Assembly: GCA_905221545.1 (NCBI GenBank)
Contig: CAJNDO010000008.1
Coordinates: forward strand, 1 to 64,000
Direction of reading: 5' to 3'
DNA: 64,000 nucleotides
Source: a bacterium
Lineage (GTDB): Bacteria; Bacillota; Bacilli; Lactobacillales; Streptococcaceae
The notes beneath the pieces are model-generated. The model worked only from the letters and a program-made list of their open reading frames with translations, was not told where the DNA came from and searched no databases. How positions within the stretch are numbered: the stretch's first letter is position 1; every line of letters starts with the position of its first letter. Of the stretch, positions 55,564 through 64,000 are shown piece by piece. The translations under genes and the position numbers were made by a program.

Positions 55564-58500
55564 CTATTTTCTACGTCTAGCCTTTCTTCCTAGCAAAGCA
55601 AAACCACTGGTTGCCGCCACTAGGCCAAGACTAGCAAGTGCTGCACTTGATGCTGAACCTGTGTTAGGTAATTGTTTGCCAGCAGGTGATTGGTAGGTAA
55701 CATCTTGCATTGTTCCTGCAGTTGCTTGTGGTGCACTTGTTGCCTGAGGAGCAGCATTAGGAGCCACTGGTTTCTTAGGAACTGTAACCATGGCAATGGC
55801 TTGCACTCCAATCGTTTCTGCTTCCTTCACATCTTCCACAGTTTTCGCATTTTCAATCTCTTTGAGAGCTGCTTGTTTTTCTGCTTCCACTCTTGCTAAA
55901 AGTTCTGCTTTTTCTTTATCAGAAAGCGGTGCACCATTGATTTCATCCTGCTTGTCCTTGGCAGCTTTTTCAATGACATTTTTAGCTGATTCTTTTGCAT
56001 TTGCTAATTGCTTAGAAGCTTGTGATTGAGCTGGGATTTGTGAACCTGTGTGAGCTTGTCCGCCTGCATTGCTACCACCGCCTGCATTCGCATTAGCATC
56101 TGAGCTTCCAGTATTACCTCCGTTATCTCTACCTGGTGTTGATTCTGGAGTATATTCTGGTTTTTGTTCTTGAGTTACAGATTCACCTTTTGCAGATTGT
56201 TGAACTGTATCTTTTCCTAGAATTGTCACTACTGAACCATCTGGGAATGTGATTGTCGCTGTGCCATCTCCGGCTACATTGATTGTCGCTCCGTCTAATG
56301 CTGAACCATTTGCTTGTAAAATAGCAACCTTAACTTTTTCTTTTTCTTCATCTGTTAAATGAGTTATATCTTTTACATCTACTCTTTGAGCAGGCGCTTT
56401 AACAGTTGATTTTTCAACAGCTGGTTTAGTGCTATCTTGTGCTTTTGGATCTTGTGCTACCAATTGATTTCCTGGAATTGTAATAGCTGAACCATCTTTA
56501 AAGACGATTGTCGCTGTGCCATCTCCGGCTACTTCTACATTCACATCGCTTCCGAATCCATTTGCTTCTACTACAGCTTTTTTAACAGCTTCTTTTTCTG
56601 CATCTGTTAATCTTGTAGCCTCTGCTACTTTTGTAGGGTTAGCTGGGATGATTACTTTTGTCTTCTCTGCGATTGTTGGTTGCTCTTGTGTTGAAGTTTC
56701 CTCTTTTTGAACTACTAGACTTGTTCCTGGAATTGTATTTACTGAACCGTCTGAGTATGTCAATGTCGCTGTCCCATCTTTAGATACCTTAACATCTGTC
56801 GCCGCTGGGTTGGCTGCTTGTACTTTAGCTGTTACTGCAGCTTGTTCCTCAGGTGTTAAGCTATGAGCACTTCCAACTTCTGTAGTTGCTGGCACCACAG
56901 CTGGGTTTTGCGCAGCTTGTGTTGCAACTTCATTTTCAGTATCTTTGGCTACTACTAGACTTGTTCCTGGAATTGTGTTTACTGAACCGTCTGAGTATGT
57001 CAATGTCGCTGTTCCATCTTTAGATACCTTAACATCTGTCGCCGCTGGATTTGCTTCTTTAACCTTAGCTGCTACTGTATCTTGCTCCGCCTGTGTCAAG
57101 TTGTGAGTATTTTCAACAGGTACAAAGTTTCCTGGAACTTGCGCTGGGTTCTTCTCTGCATCTGTCTGAACTTTTGGAGTTTCTTGTTTACTTCCTTTTT
57201 CAACAAGTTTATCCCCTGTTATTGTATCTACAGATTTATCTGGATAGGTGATGACTACTGTTCCATCTGGTCTTACTTCTACCGTAGTTCCTGCTGGGAA
57301 GTTGTTCGCTTCTTCAACCGCTTTTTTAACCGTAGCTTGTTCTTCTGGTGTTAACTTAGTAGTGTTTCCTACTTGTGTTTTTCCTGGGATAACTGGCTCA
57401 GTTCTTGACGCGATTGTTCCTGTCTCTTTCTTAGCCGGCGTTACTAATTTATCTTTGGAAATTGTATCGCTTGAACCATCTTTATATGTGATAACAGCTG
57501 TTCCATCTGGTTTTACTTCTACTGTTGTTCCATCTGGGAATGTGTTCGCACCTTCGATGTTTTGACGAATTTGTTCTCTTTCTTCATCTGAAAGTTTTGC
57601 TGGATTTTCTACTTCCACTTTGTTTTCAGGAACTTTCGGTTCGAATTTAGATGCAATAGAGCCCTCTGGTTGAACTTCATTTATCTTATGAATACCAGCT
57701 TCTTTCGCCGCATTGATTTCATCGTTAGATTGACCTTTATTGATGTCTTCAATCGCTTTATCTTTGGCCTTATTGATTTCTTCAATAGCTTTTTGTTTCG
57801 CTTCGTCTGATAAATCTTTATTGTTCTTGATTTCGTCAATGCGTTTTTGAGCTTCTTCTAGTATCTCAGCTTTTGCTTTCGCTTTTTCTTCATCAAGGTT
57901 TGTTACATCTGGTTTCTTAACTTCTGTATCAGCTTTTGGATCATATTTTTCAATATTTTCTTTTGCTTGATCTGCAATTTGCTTAGCTGTTCCTGCTGAT
58001 GATGCTTCGTCAATAGCTTTGTTAGCTTCATCTTTAGCTTTATTGATTGCTTCTTCAGCTTTTTGTTTTTGCTCTTCAGTTAAACCTGTATCCTTCTTGA
58101 TTTCAGTGATTTTAGCTTTGGCAGCTTCTTCTACTTGTTTTTTAGCATCTTCTTTCGCCTTAGCAAGATCGTTATCTTTATCAGCTGTATCTAAGGAATC
58201 AACTACTTCAACCGGTACTTTTACAGTTACTTTGTTACCATCCGCTAGCGTTACTTCCACTTCTGCTTCTTTAGTTCCTGTTTCAGTTGTAGTTGGTTTA
58301 GAAATAACTTTCGCAGTTACCCCATCAGCTAGTGCTAATTGTTTTAGGATTTCTTCGTCAGTTAAGTCTTTACCTTTTTCTACAGTTACTTTTCCGGATA
58401 CTAAAGCAGTTTGTAAATCTAACTCTGGCTTGAAGACATTTGTTGATTGACCTTTAGCAGTTTGTGGATTATAAACATCTGCGATTGCTTTTTTGCCTTC

Positions 58501-61500
58501 TTCTGTCGCTTTCGCTATTTCTTCAGATGTTTTGGCATTATTAATCTTTTCTTCTGCAGCTTTCTTAACTTCATCTACTTTGGCTTTCAAGTCTTCTTTT
58601 TCTTTATCAGTTAGAGTTGTATCTCCTCCGATTTCACCTTTTTCTGTGTTAGCTGCGTCTGTTAAGTCAGATTTTGCTTTTTCCTGATCAGTTGCTTTTC
58701 TTACAGGTACTTCGATTTCATCTTTTGATCCGTCACCATAAGTAACTTCTACTACAACTACTTTCTTACCTGCATTCGCTCCTGTTCCTTCCACAATTAC
58801 TCCGTCATTTTTGACTTGTTTGTCTGCCGGTTGTGGTTGTCCTTCTGGTACTACTACAGCTTCTGTAATTGCTTTTTTATCTGCTTCCGCTACTTTTTTA
58901 TCTGTAGCCGGATCGACACTTACTGGTACTTCTCCTGCTGTAACTGTTGGAGTTGATTTATCCGCATCTGTTTGGTGCACTGCATCGATTGCTTTCTTAC
59001 CGTCTTCTGTTGCTTTTGCTACTTCTTCCGGTGTTCCAGCTTTATCGATATTTGCTTCTTGAGCTTTCTTAACTTTATCAACTTCTGCTTTCTTATCCGC
59101 TTTTTGTTGTTCTGTTAAGTCTTTATCTGATTCTATCTCTTCTTTTTCTTTGTTAGCTGCTTCTGTTAAGTCTGCTTTGGCTTTCTCTTTAGCTTTGTCT
59201 AACTCTGTTTGGTGCACTGCATCGATTGCTTTCTTACCTTCTTCTGTTGCTTTCGCTACTTCTTCCAGTGTTCCAGCTTTATCGATATTTGCTTCTTGAG
59301 CTTTCTTAACGTTATCAACTTCTGCTTTCTTATCCGCTTTTTGTTGTTCTGTTAAGTCTTTATCTGATTCTATCTCTTCTTTTTCTTTGTTAGCCGCTTC
59401 TGTTAAGTCTGCTTTGGCTTTCTCTTTTGCTTTGTCTAACTCTGTTTGGTGCACTGCATCGATTGCTTTCTTACCATCTTCTGTTGCTTTTGCTACTTCG
59501 TCAGTTGTTCCAGCTTTATCGATATTTGCTTCTTGTTCTTTCTTAACCTTATCTACTTCTGCTTTCTTATCTGCTTTTTGTTGATCTGTTAAGTTTTTGT
59601 CTGCTTCGATTTCTGCTTTTTCTTTGTTAGCCGCTTCTGTTAAGTCCGCTTTCGCTTTCTCTTTTGCTTTGTCTAATGCTTTTTCTGTTTCAGTTTTCGC
59701 TTCTACAGTCTTAGATGCTGGAAGTTCATTTTGTGATTTATCAGAATAAGTTACAATTACTTTCCCTGTATTGTCTACTGAAATTTGATCATCAGTTAAG
59801 TTTGCGTTTGCTTTCTTAACGGCTGCTTTAACTGCTGCTTTTTCATCTTCTGATAAATTAGCCACATCATTAACTTTTACTTTTTCTGGATCATTTAGTG
59901 GAGATTTTGCTGCTTCAGTTCCTTCTACTGGTACTTCTACTGTTTTTTCTACACCGTCTCGTGTTACTGTTACTGGTACGACTTTCTTACCATCTTTTTC
60001 AGCAATAGTTCCGTATTTTACTGTATCAGTATCTTTAAGTGCTTCTCCGTTTGCTGTTACTTTTTCTTTTACTTTCGCTTGATCTTCTGCTGTTAAGCTT
60101 TCTCCTGCTACTGGTACTTTTGAAATTTTAGCTGGTTTTGTTTCGTCTTTTACAGCTAATGTTAACTCTTCCGCTTTCTTAGTTACTTCTACATTGATTG
60201 TTTTTGATACACCATCACGTGTTACTATTACTGGTACAACTTTCTTACCATCTTTTTCTGTAATAGCTCCGTATTCTACAGTATAAGTATCATCTAACGC
60301 TTTACCGTTTGCTGTTACTTTAGCTTTTACTGCCTCTTTATCAGCAGCTTCAGATAATTCCGCTCCTACTGTAGGTTCTACAGAGATTTCCGCTGCTCCA
60401 TCTTTCACTCCTAAAGTAAAGTCTTCTGCTTTACCAGATAGAGCTAAACGTGCTTGTTGTAATTTATCTAGAGCTTCATCCACTTCTGGTTGTGTAGCGT
60501 CTTGCTTAGCAAACACTTCTTGAGCTTTTGCTAAAGCATCATCGTAGGCTTTTTTCTTAGCGGCATCATTCTCTTTAGCATAAGCTGGTGATTTTTTAAC
60601 AGCATCGTCTTTGTTTAAATCAATTTCTGCTTTTAAGGCATCTTTCGATACAGGTACAGCAACATCTTGCCCTGTTAACTCTTTAATTGCTTTTACTAGA
60701 TTATTAATTAAAGTAGCTACCTCTGATGCACCTACAGCGTTTTCTGGTTCAGCTGTATTTTTATCAGCTACTTTTGAAGCTGCGTCTTTTGCTTTATCAA
60801 AAGCAGTTTTCTTATCTTGAGGAACATTAGGATTAGTATATTTATCTGAAGCCTTTACTTTTTCAGCTTCTGCTACTAATTTTTGTAGAGAATCCATTTT
60901 AGAATCTAATCCTTGAGCAATAGAAACAATATTATCTACTTCACTCTCATCAGATGCATTGTCTACTTTTGCTTTCAATTCATCTTTTTGAGCTTTATTT
61001 AAATGTGGTAAATCCTCAATTGTTTGTTTTGCTTTTCCACGAGTAGCTTGCGCTTTAGCATCATTTAAGATAGTGTCTAATTGATCTTTTGATTTAGCTT
61101 GATCAATTTGTTTCTTATATTCCTCTTTTTCAGTTTCTGATAATCCTGGAATTTGATCAATTTGTTTCTTATATTCTTCTTTTAGTTTTTCAGCTTCTTC
61201 TTGAGCTTTTTGAGCTTCATTTTTAGATTTTTGCTTTTCAGCTTCTTCTAAAACTTTTTCTACCTCTGCTACAGTAGTTTTTCCATCAATCTGTGTTTTA
61301 TATTCATCAGCTGTTGGATTTTTTAGAGAATCTTTAATTTGATCAATTTTTTCTTTTGTAGATTTTTTAGCATTTTCTAAGTTTTTATCATCTGCTTGCT
61401 GACCGATTTTATCAAGTAATTCTTTTGTATAATCGGCTGCTTTGTTTGCAGTTCCATCACCATTTGCTGGATCAGTAATTCCTTGATTGTCTACTTGTTT

Positions 61501-63312
61501 TCTTAATGCTTCTTTTTCAGCTTCTGTTAAATACTTAGCTGAGTTAATTTTATCCTTTACTTGACGTTTTTTAGCTTCAAGCGCTTTTTCATTTTCTGAA
61601 TTTTTAGCAATTGCTGCATTAACAACATTATTTATATCATCTTGATTTGTTTTTCCAGTTAATTGATTTTTATAGTACTCTTTTTCTTTTGGTGATAAAT
61701 ACGTTAAATTATCAATAGCTTGTTTAGCTTTTTCAATAGCTTCAGCAGCACTGAATACTTTCGTAGGTTTTGCTTTAAATAAATCCGCTTTCGGAATAAC
61801 TATTCCTGTTGGCATTGATCTTCTAACTACAGCAAATCCTTGTGTTCTGCGATCATATTCTAAATTAGTTCCAACAAAATCTTGAGAAGTTTTTGAAGTG
61901 TCACCTACCGCAGTAATAACATCATCGCCATCTTCATTCGGAGTTGTTGTCATTCCATTTATTTTAAAGAATTTTTGTCTTGCACTTTCAACATCGCTAG
62001 GCGTAATATTATTAATATTATCTACTGCATGTGGATTTTTTAAGTATTTATAATCTCCTACATTAGCTGGAGTTGTTTCAATATTATCGATTTGTGGTTT
62101 TTCATAAACAAGTGATGTTCCAGGGATAACGTCTTGTGTTCCATCTCCATAAATGATTGTTGCTGTTCCATCATCCGCAATACTAATACTACTATTCGCT
62201 GATGTAGTACCATCATCCTCTTGTTTAACATTTTCTATAAATTTATTATGTGAATGTTCAGGGATGGCATCACTCGTTGTATCTTGGTTTTTCTCCCAAA
62301 TTTTATTCTTTAATTGTGTTTTTTCTTCTGCTGTTAATTTAGCTGTATCTACTACTCCAATACGTTCTGGTAATACAGGTTCAAATAATTCCTTATCTTG
62401 GTATAACACAGGAATTTCAGTTGTCACAACTTTAAAATGACGTAATTGTTGTAATGCACGTCCTACTTTAACCCCTGCACCAAAATCTAATGTTCTTCTA
62501 CCATTTTTTAGCGTTGGATCTGCCACTTTATATTTGGCAGTAATAGTAACTCTGTCATTTCTTGCTAAATCCCAGTCAGAGTAAATACTCTTAGTGTTAG
62601 TTCGGAAACTCTCAAAGATACCTTGATCTGATGGACTATCAGAAATTTGTGTACCTATTCTGTGACTAAACATTCCTGCCATATCACCTCGGAATGTTTT
62701 TCCTGACTCTTGAGTAGTATCATTATAACGTTCCCATTTTGTATCATCTCCAAGCCCCATTGAATCTACTTGGTCTTTAGTTTGATAACGTGAACCTACT
62801 GAGTTTGTAAAAGAAACCCATGGAGCATCTGCACTCCAGCTTTTCATTACACGGTCAGTCGTACCAGTTTGTAAACGAATTTCTGAAGGTTCTTGGGCTC
62901 CAACTGGTGTAGTAAACCAATAATCTGGACGTGAACCACCATAGTTGGCAACATAATTCGAAGCTCCAAATCCACCATTGTATTTATACGTTACTGTTAC
63001 ATAAGGATTTGTCTTGCTGTAACTTGACCAATCAACATCTACTACAATTTCTTGATCAACGTTAATACGGTCATGTACAGCAATCGCATCTGCATCATAA
63101 GGAGACTCCCCCCTATTTGCATATAAAGTTACGACACCTTTATCATTTCGTGTTGTTACCATCGCAGCATCTGCTGTGTTGATACCACTCAACATCGTAA
63201 ACTGCGCCCCAATCAAACATGACGCTGCTCCAAAGCTAAACTTTCTAATCGAAAATTTTTCCACACGCTGCCACATCTGCTTAGAGCGTTTCTGAGTTCT
63301 CTTGTACTTCAT
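55564..63312 (-). CDS. Giant YSIRK/LPXTG cell-wall-anchored repeat protein (2582 aa)
   Basis: Surface protein linked to peptidoglycan by sortase. Residues 20-31 FSIRKFSFGAAS form a YSIRK-type signal, with cleavage near ADAAM (about 49-51). Residues about 51-330 form a non-repetitive, beta-rich head that I do not recognise. About 530-810 are helical GA-like/FIVAR-type modules (for example LTEAEKEALRKQVD). About 970-1130 hold two beta modules (VVPVxVTRDGVxKT). About 1210-1447 hold three 79-residue helical repeats (DUF1542-like). About 1890-2365 hold six modules ending DGTATxTYxDGSxxTIPGxxLV; a single copy also follows the head. LPNTG is at about 2548, then a membrane segment and RRRK. Likely an adhesin on a long stalk, with possible albumin binding by the GA-like part. 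RBS GGAG is about ten bases upstream. Promoter carries a poly-G tract. Confidence 0.93.
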   Translation of the reverse strand: MKYKRTQKRSKQMWQRVEKFSIRKFSFGAASCLIGAQFTMLSGINTADAAMVTTRNDKGVVTLYANRGESPYDADAIAVHDRINVDQEIVVDVDWSSYSKTNPYVTVTYKYNGGFGASNYVANYGGSRPDYWFTTPVGAQEPSEIRLQTGTTDRVMKSWSADAPWVSFTNSVGSRYQTKDQVDSMGLGDDTKWERYNDTTQESGKTFRGDMAGMFSHRIGTQISDSPSDQGIFESFRTNTKSIYSDWDLARNDRVTITAKYKVADPTLKNGRRTLDFGAGVKVGRALQQLRHFKVVTTEIPVLYQDKELFEPVLPERIGVVDTAKLTAEEKTQLKNKIWEKNQDTTSDAIPEHSHNKFIENVKQEDDGTTSANSSISIADDGTATIIYGDGTQDVIPGTSLVYEKPQIDNIETTPANVGDYKYLKNPHAVDNINNITPSDVESARQKFFKINGMTTTPNEDGDDVITAVGDTSKTSQDFVGTNLEYDRRTQGFAVVRRSMPTGIVIPKADLFKAKPTKVFSAAEAIEKAKQAIDNLTYLSPKEKEYYKNQLTGKTNQDDINNVVNAAIAKNSENEKALEAKKRQVKDKINSAKYLTEAEKEALRKQVDNQGITDPANGDGTANKAADYTKELLDKIGQQADDKNLENAKKSTKEKIDQIKDSLKNPTADEYKTQIDGKTTVAEVEKVLEEAEKQKSKNEAQKAQEEAEKLKEEYKKQIDQIPGLSETEKEEYKKQIDQAKSKDQLDTILNDAKAQATRGKAKQTIEDLPHLNKAQKDELKAKVDNASDESEVDNIVSIAQGLDSKMDSLQKLVAEAEKVKASDKYTNPNVPQDKKTAFDKAKDAASKVADKNTAEPENAVGASEVATLINNLVKAIKELTGQDVAVPVSKDALKAEIDLNKDDAVKKSPAYAKENDAAKKKAYDDALAKAQEVFAKQDATQPEVDEALDKLQQARLALSGKAEDFTLGVKDGAAEISVEPTVGAELSEAADKEAVKAKVTANGKALDDTYTVEYGAITEKDGKKVVPVIVTRDGVSKTINVEVTKKAEELTLAVKDETKPAKISKVPVAGESLTAEDQAKVKEKVTANGEALKDTDTVKYGTIAEKDGKKVVPVTVTRDGVEKTVEVPVEGTEAAKSPLNDPEKVKVNDVANLSEDEKAAVKAAVKKANANLTDDQISVDNTGKVIVTYSDKSQNELPASKTVEAKTETEKALDKAKEKAKADLTEAANKEKAEIEADKNLTDQQKADKKAEVDKVKKEQEANIDKAGTTDEVAKATEDGKKAIDAVHQTELDKAKEKAKADLTEAANKEKEEIESDKDLTEQQKADKKAEVDNVKKAQEANIDKAGTLEEVAKATEEGKKAIDAVHQTELDKAKEKAKADLTEAANKEKEEIESDKDLTEQQKADKKAEVDKVKKAQEANIDKAGTPEEVAKATEDGKKAIDAVHQTDADKSTPTVTAGEVPVSVDPATDKKVAEADKKAITEAVVVPEGQPQPADKQVKNDGVIVEGTGANAGKKVVVVEVTYGDGSKDEIEVPVRKATDQEKAKSDLTDAANTEKGEIGGDTTLTDKEKEDLKAKVDEVKKAAEEKINNAKTSEEIAKATEEGKKAIADVYNPQTAKGQSTNVFKPELDLQTALVSGKVTVEKGKDLTDEEILKQLALADGVTAKVISKPTTTETGTKEAEVEVTLADGNKVTVKVPVEVVDSLDTADKDNDLAKAKEDAKKQVEEAAKAKITEIKKDTGLTEEQKQKAEEAINKAKDEANKAIDEASSAGTAKQIADQAKENIEKYDPKADTEVKKPDVTNLDEEKAKAKAEILEEAQKRIDEIKNNKDLSDEAKQKAIEEINKAKDKAIEDINKGQSNDEINAAKEAGIHKINEVQPEGSIASKFEPKVPENKVEVENPAKLSDEEREQIRQNIEGANTFPDGTTVEVKPDGTAVITYKDGSSDTISKDKLVTPAKKETGTIASRTEPVIPGKTQVGNTTKLTPEEQATVKKAVEEANNFPAGTTVEVRPDGTVVITYPDKSVDTITGDKLVEKGSKQETPKVQTDAEKNPAQVPGNFVPVENTHNLTQAEQDTVAAKVKEANPAATDVKVSKDGTATLTYSDGSVNTIPGTSLVVAKDTENEVATQAAQNPAVVPATTEVGSAHSLTPEEQAAVTAKVQAANPAATDVKVSKDGTATLTYSDGSVNTIPGTSLVVQKEETSTQEQPTIAEKTKVIIPANPTKVAEATRLTDAEKEAVKKAVVEANGFGSDVNVEVAGDGTATIVFKDGSAITIPGNQLVAQDPKAQDSTKPAVEKSTVKAPAQRVDVKDITHLTDEEKEKVKVAILQANGSALDGATINVAGDGTATITFPDGSVVTILGKDTVQQSAKGESVTQEQKPEYTPESTPGRDNGGNTGSSDANANAGGGSNAGGQAHTGSQIPAQSQASKQLANAKESAKNVIEKAAKDKQDEINGAPLSDKEKAELLARVEAEKQAALKEIENAKTVEDVKEAETIGVQAIAMVTVPKKPVAPNAAPQATSAPQATAGTMQDVTYQSPAGKQLPNTGSASSAALASLGLVAATSGFALLGRKARRRK
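56711..57190 (-). repeat. Two 240-bp tandem repeats in the surface-protein gene
   Basis: Blocks beginning actactagacttgttcctg at 56711 and 56951 are 240 bases apart (80 codons). The first 100 bases of each are nearly identical. They encode the YSDGSVNTIPGTSLVV-type module and are members of the six-module C-terminal series. Confidence 0.85.
58971..59681 (-). repeat. Three 237-bp tandem repeats in the surface-protein gene
   Basis: Units start at 58971, 59208 and 59445, each with tttggtgcactgcatcgatt. The period is exactly 237 bases (79 codons). The first two are almost identical; the third has diverged more. They encode the helical LDKAKEKAKADLTEAANKEK module. Copy number could change by recombination. 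Confidence 0.92.
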
Positions 63313-63420
63313 TCTTTGATCTCCATTTTTTATTTTTATTTCCTCTTATTCAAAAAATCAATAAACTATAATACCATTTTATTATAATATATCCACTTTA
63401 GGTAATAAGAATCTACGTAC

Positions 63421-63450
63421 ATTATAGCATGAAATCCCCCCCCCCGTCCA
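63421..63450 (-). promoter_or_regulatory. Surface-protein promoter with a poly-G tract in the spacer
   Basis: Minus strand: TGGACG (63450-63445, four of six matches to TTGACA), then an 18-base spacer and TATAAT (63426-63421) with an extended TGC. Ten consecutive G lie at 63445-63436; nine of them are in the spacer. One G fewer would give 17 bases. AT-rich secondary -10 candidates occur near 63381 and 63371 without good -35 boxes. The 392-base spacer 63313-63704 otherwise holds only AT-rich sequence and the permease promoter. Confidence 0.65.
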
Positions 63451-63640
63451 CTTTTAGCCTAATTTTTACTTTAATTAAAATATATAGAAATTTACCCTAT
63501 TTGCTATTTTTTATTTATAATGGCTTATACCGTTTTATGAATTTTAATTGGTTTTTATCTAAGAATATAACATAATCCATTTGAGGTATCTCGAACCCTC
63601 CCCACCTCCACTTTATTCCGAACAAAACCAGTATCTCTGC

Positions 63641-63669
63641 TTGACGATGCCCCTTCAAAGCAGTATAAT
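63641..63669 (+). promoter_or_regulatory. Promoter of the APC permease gene
   Basis: TTGACG (63641-63646), 17-base spacer, TATAAT (63664-63669), 35 bases before the ATG. Confidence 0.85.
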
Positions 63670-63704
63670 AGCACTTATTGAAATTTTCAGAAAAGGAAAT
63701 GACC

Positions 63705-64000
63705 ATGTTTACAAAATTAAAACAGACCTTTATCGGTCGTCCTCTTAAGTCCTTAACAGAAGGCGAGGGAGGGCTGCTGGGAAAAATGCAGGCCTTGGCC
63801 ATGTTGTCAAGCGACGCTCTATCTTCCATTGCCTATGGACCTGAGCAAGTAGTCCTCGTCTTGGCTAGTCTCTCTCCACTTGCTATATGGTGGAGCCTTC
63901 CTATCGGCCTTTTTGTCCTCCTACTCCTGGCCAGTCTGACCGTTTCCTACCGTCAAATCATCCACGCCTACCCTCAAGGAGGAGGGGCCTATATGGTTAC
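63705..64000 (+). CDS. APC-superfamily permease (KimA-like), 5' part only
   Basis: The first 98 codons of an amino-acid/potassium permease cut by the window end. The protein starts MFTKLKQTFIGRPLKSLTEG, then KMQALAMLSSDALSSIAYGPEQ. The latter is a helix-1 substrate/cation site motif of the KimA/YdaO-type subgroup. A hydrophobic segment WWSLPIGLFVLLLLASLTVSY and YPQGGGAYMV follow. RBS AAGGAAA lies before ATG 63705. KimA relatives import K+ and are often regulated by c-di-AMP; no riboswitch fits in the short leader here. Substrate is inferred. Confidence 0.8.
   Translation, partial: MFTKLKQTFIGRPLKSLTEGEGGLLGKMQALAMLSSDALSSIAYGPEQVVLVLASLSPLAIWWSLPIGLFVLLLLASLTVSYRQIIHAYPQGGGAYMV

Noticed and set aside
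58019..58450. Long plus-strand open frames inside the surface-protein gene (also 59387, 62153 and others)
   Set aside because: They mirror the repetitive codon usage of the large gene, have no ribosome-binding sites and repeat with its repeats.
58971..59681. CRISPR array
   Set aside because: The repeat period is 237 bases, in frame and coding, with no short direct repeats or unique spacers.
63515..63829. Minus-strand frame of 104 codons upstream of the surface gene
   Set aside because: It overlaps the promoter and start of the plus-strand permease, which has a good RBS, promoter and family sequence.

Overview
The window is a 64-kb piece of a low-GC Gram-positive chromosome. Gene content, protein sequences and interspersed BOX repeats point to a mitis-group Streptococcus (S. 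mitis, S. oralis or S. pneumoniae type). Supporting signs are a Piu-type iron-uptake cluster, an Ami oligopeptide permease, EndA, a YSIRK/LPXTG surface protein and four pneumococcal-type BOX elements. I cannot assign the species from the sequence alone.

Layout. 1-6011: heat-shock operon hrcA-grpE-dnaK-(DJ-1/PfpI)-dnaJ on the minus strand, driven by one consensus promoter bracketed by two CIRCE operators. 6073-9748: glnR-glnA with a GlnR operator, a small membrane protein and pgk. 9988-13186: a Na/Pi cotransporter, a BOX element, an orphan bacteriocin-immunity protein and pepA. 13479-18340: galE and the piuBCDA iron ABC transporter (plus strand). 18453-24168: a tightly overlapping minus-strand operon murI-rdgB-phosphoesterase-CBS-xerD-like-scpA-scpB-rluB-yidD. 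24368-28000: yneF and a three-gene aromatic amino-acid ABC transporter with an elaborate leader. 28070-34642: amiACDEF with a CodY box, followed by tRNA-Cys. 34986-45108: a CNNM/HlyC-like protein, DUF1146-murA-epuA-endA, rsmD-coaD-sepM, asnA, a Bax-inhibitor protein, trmH/acyP and yidC. 45184-55152: pflA, lysA, purR and the eight-gene tatD-rnmV-rsmA-rsgA-rpe-thiN-rmuC-yhaM operon. 55564-63312: one 2582-residue wall-anchored surface protein. 63705-end: start of an APC-type permease.

Most genes are housekeeping. Two regulatory arrangements stand out. First, the aromatic transporter leader (27655-27889) encodes a 19-residue peptide ending NFYFSYFR. It is followed by six RNA segments that can pair as 1:2, 3:4 and 5:6 (the last being a terminator), or alternatively as 2:3 and 4:5. 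This has the form of a ribosome-stalling attenuator sensing Phe/Tyr charging, and no T-box core is present. Second, the giant LPXTG protein has a run of ten G inside the -35/-10 spacer of its best promoter (63421-63450), which is the layout of a slipped-strand phase-variable promoter.

Other points for a second look are a folded 135-bp element between grpE and dnaK, two genes whose -10 box sits directly on the start codon (probable leaderless mRNAs), a recombinase-family protein lacking most catalytic residues, an internal terminator before endA, and gene-order differences from pneumococcus as I remember it. All calls come from reading the sequence; no database search or folding program was run.
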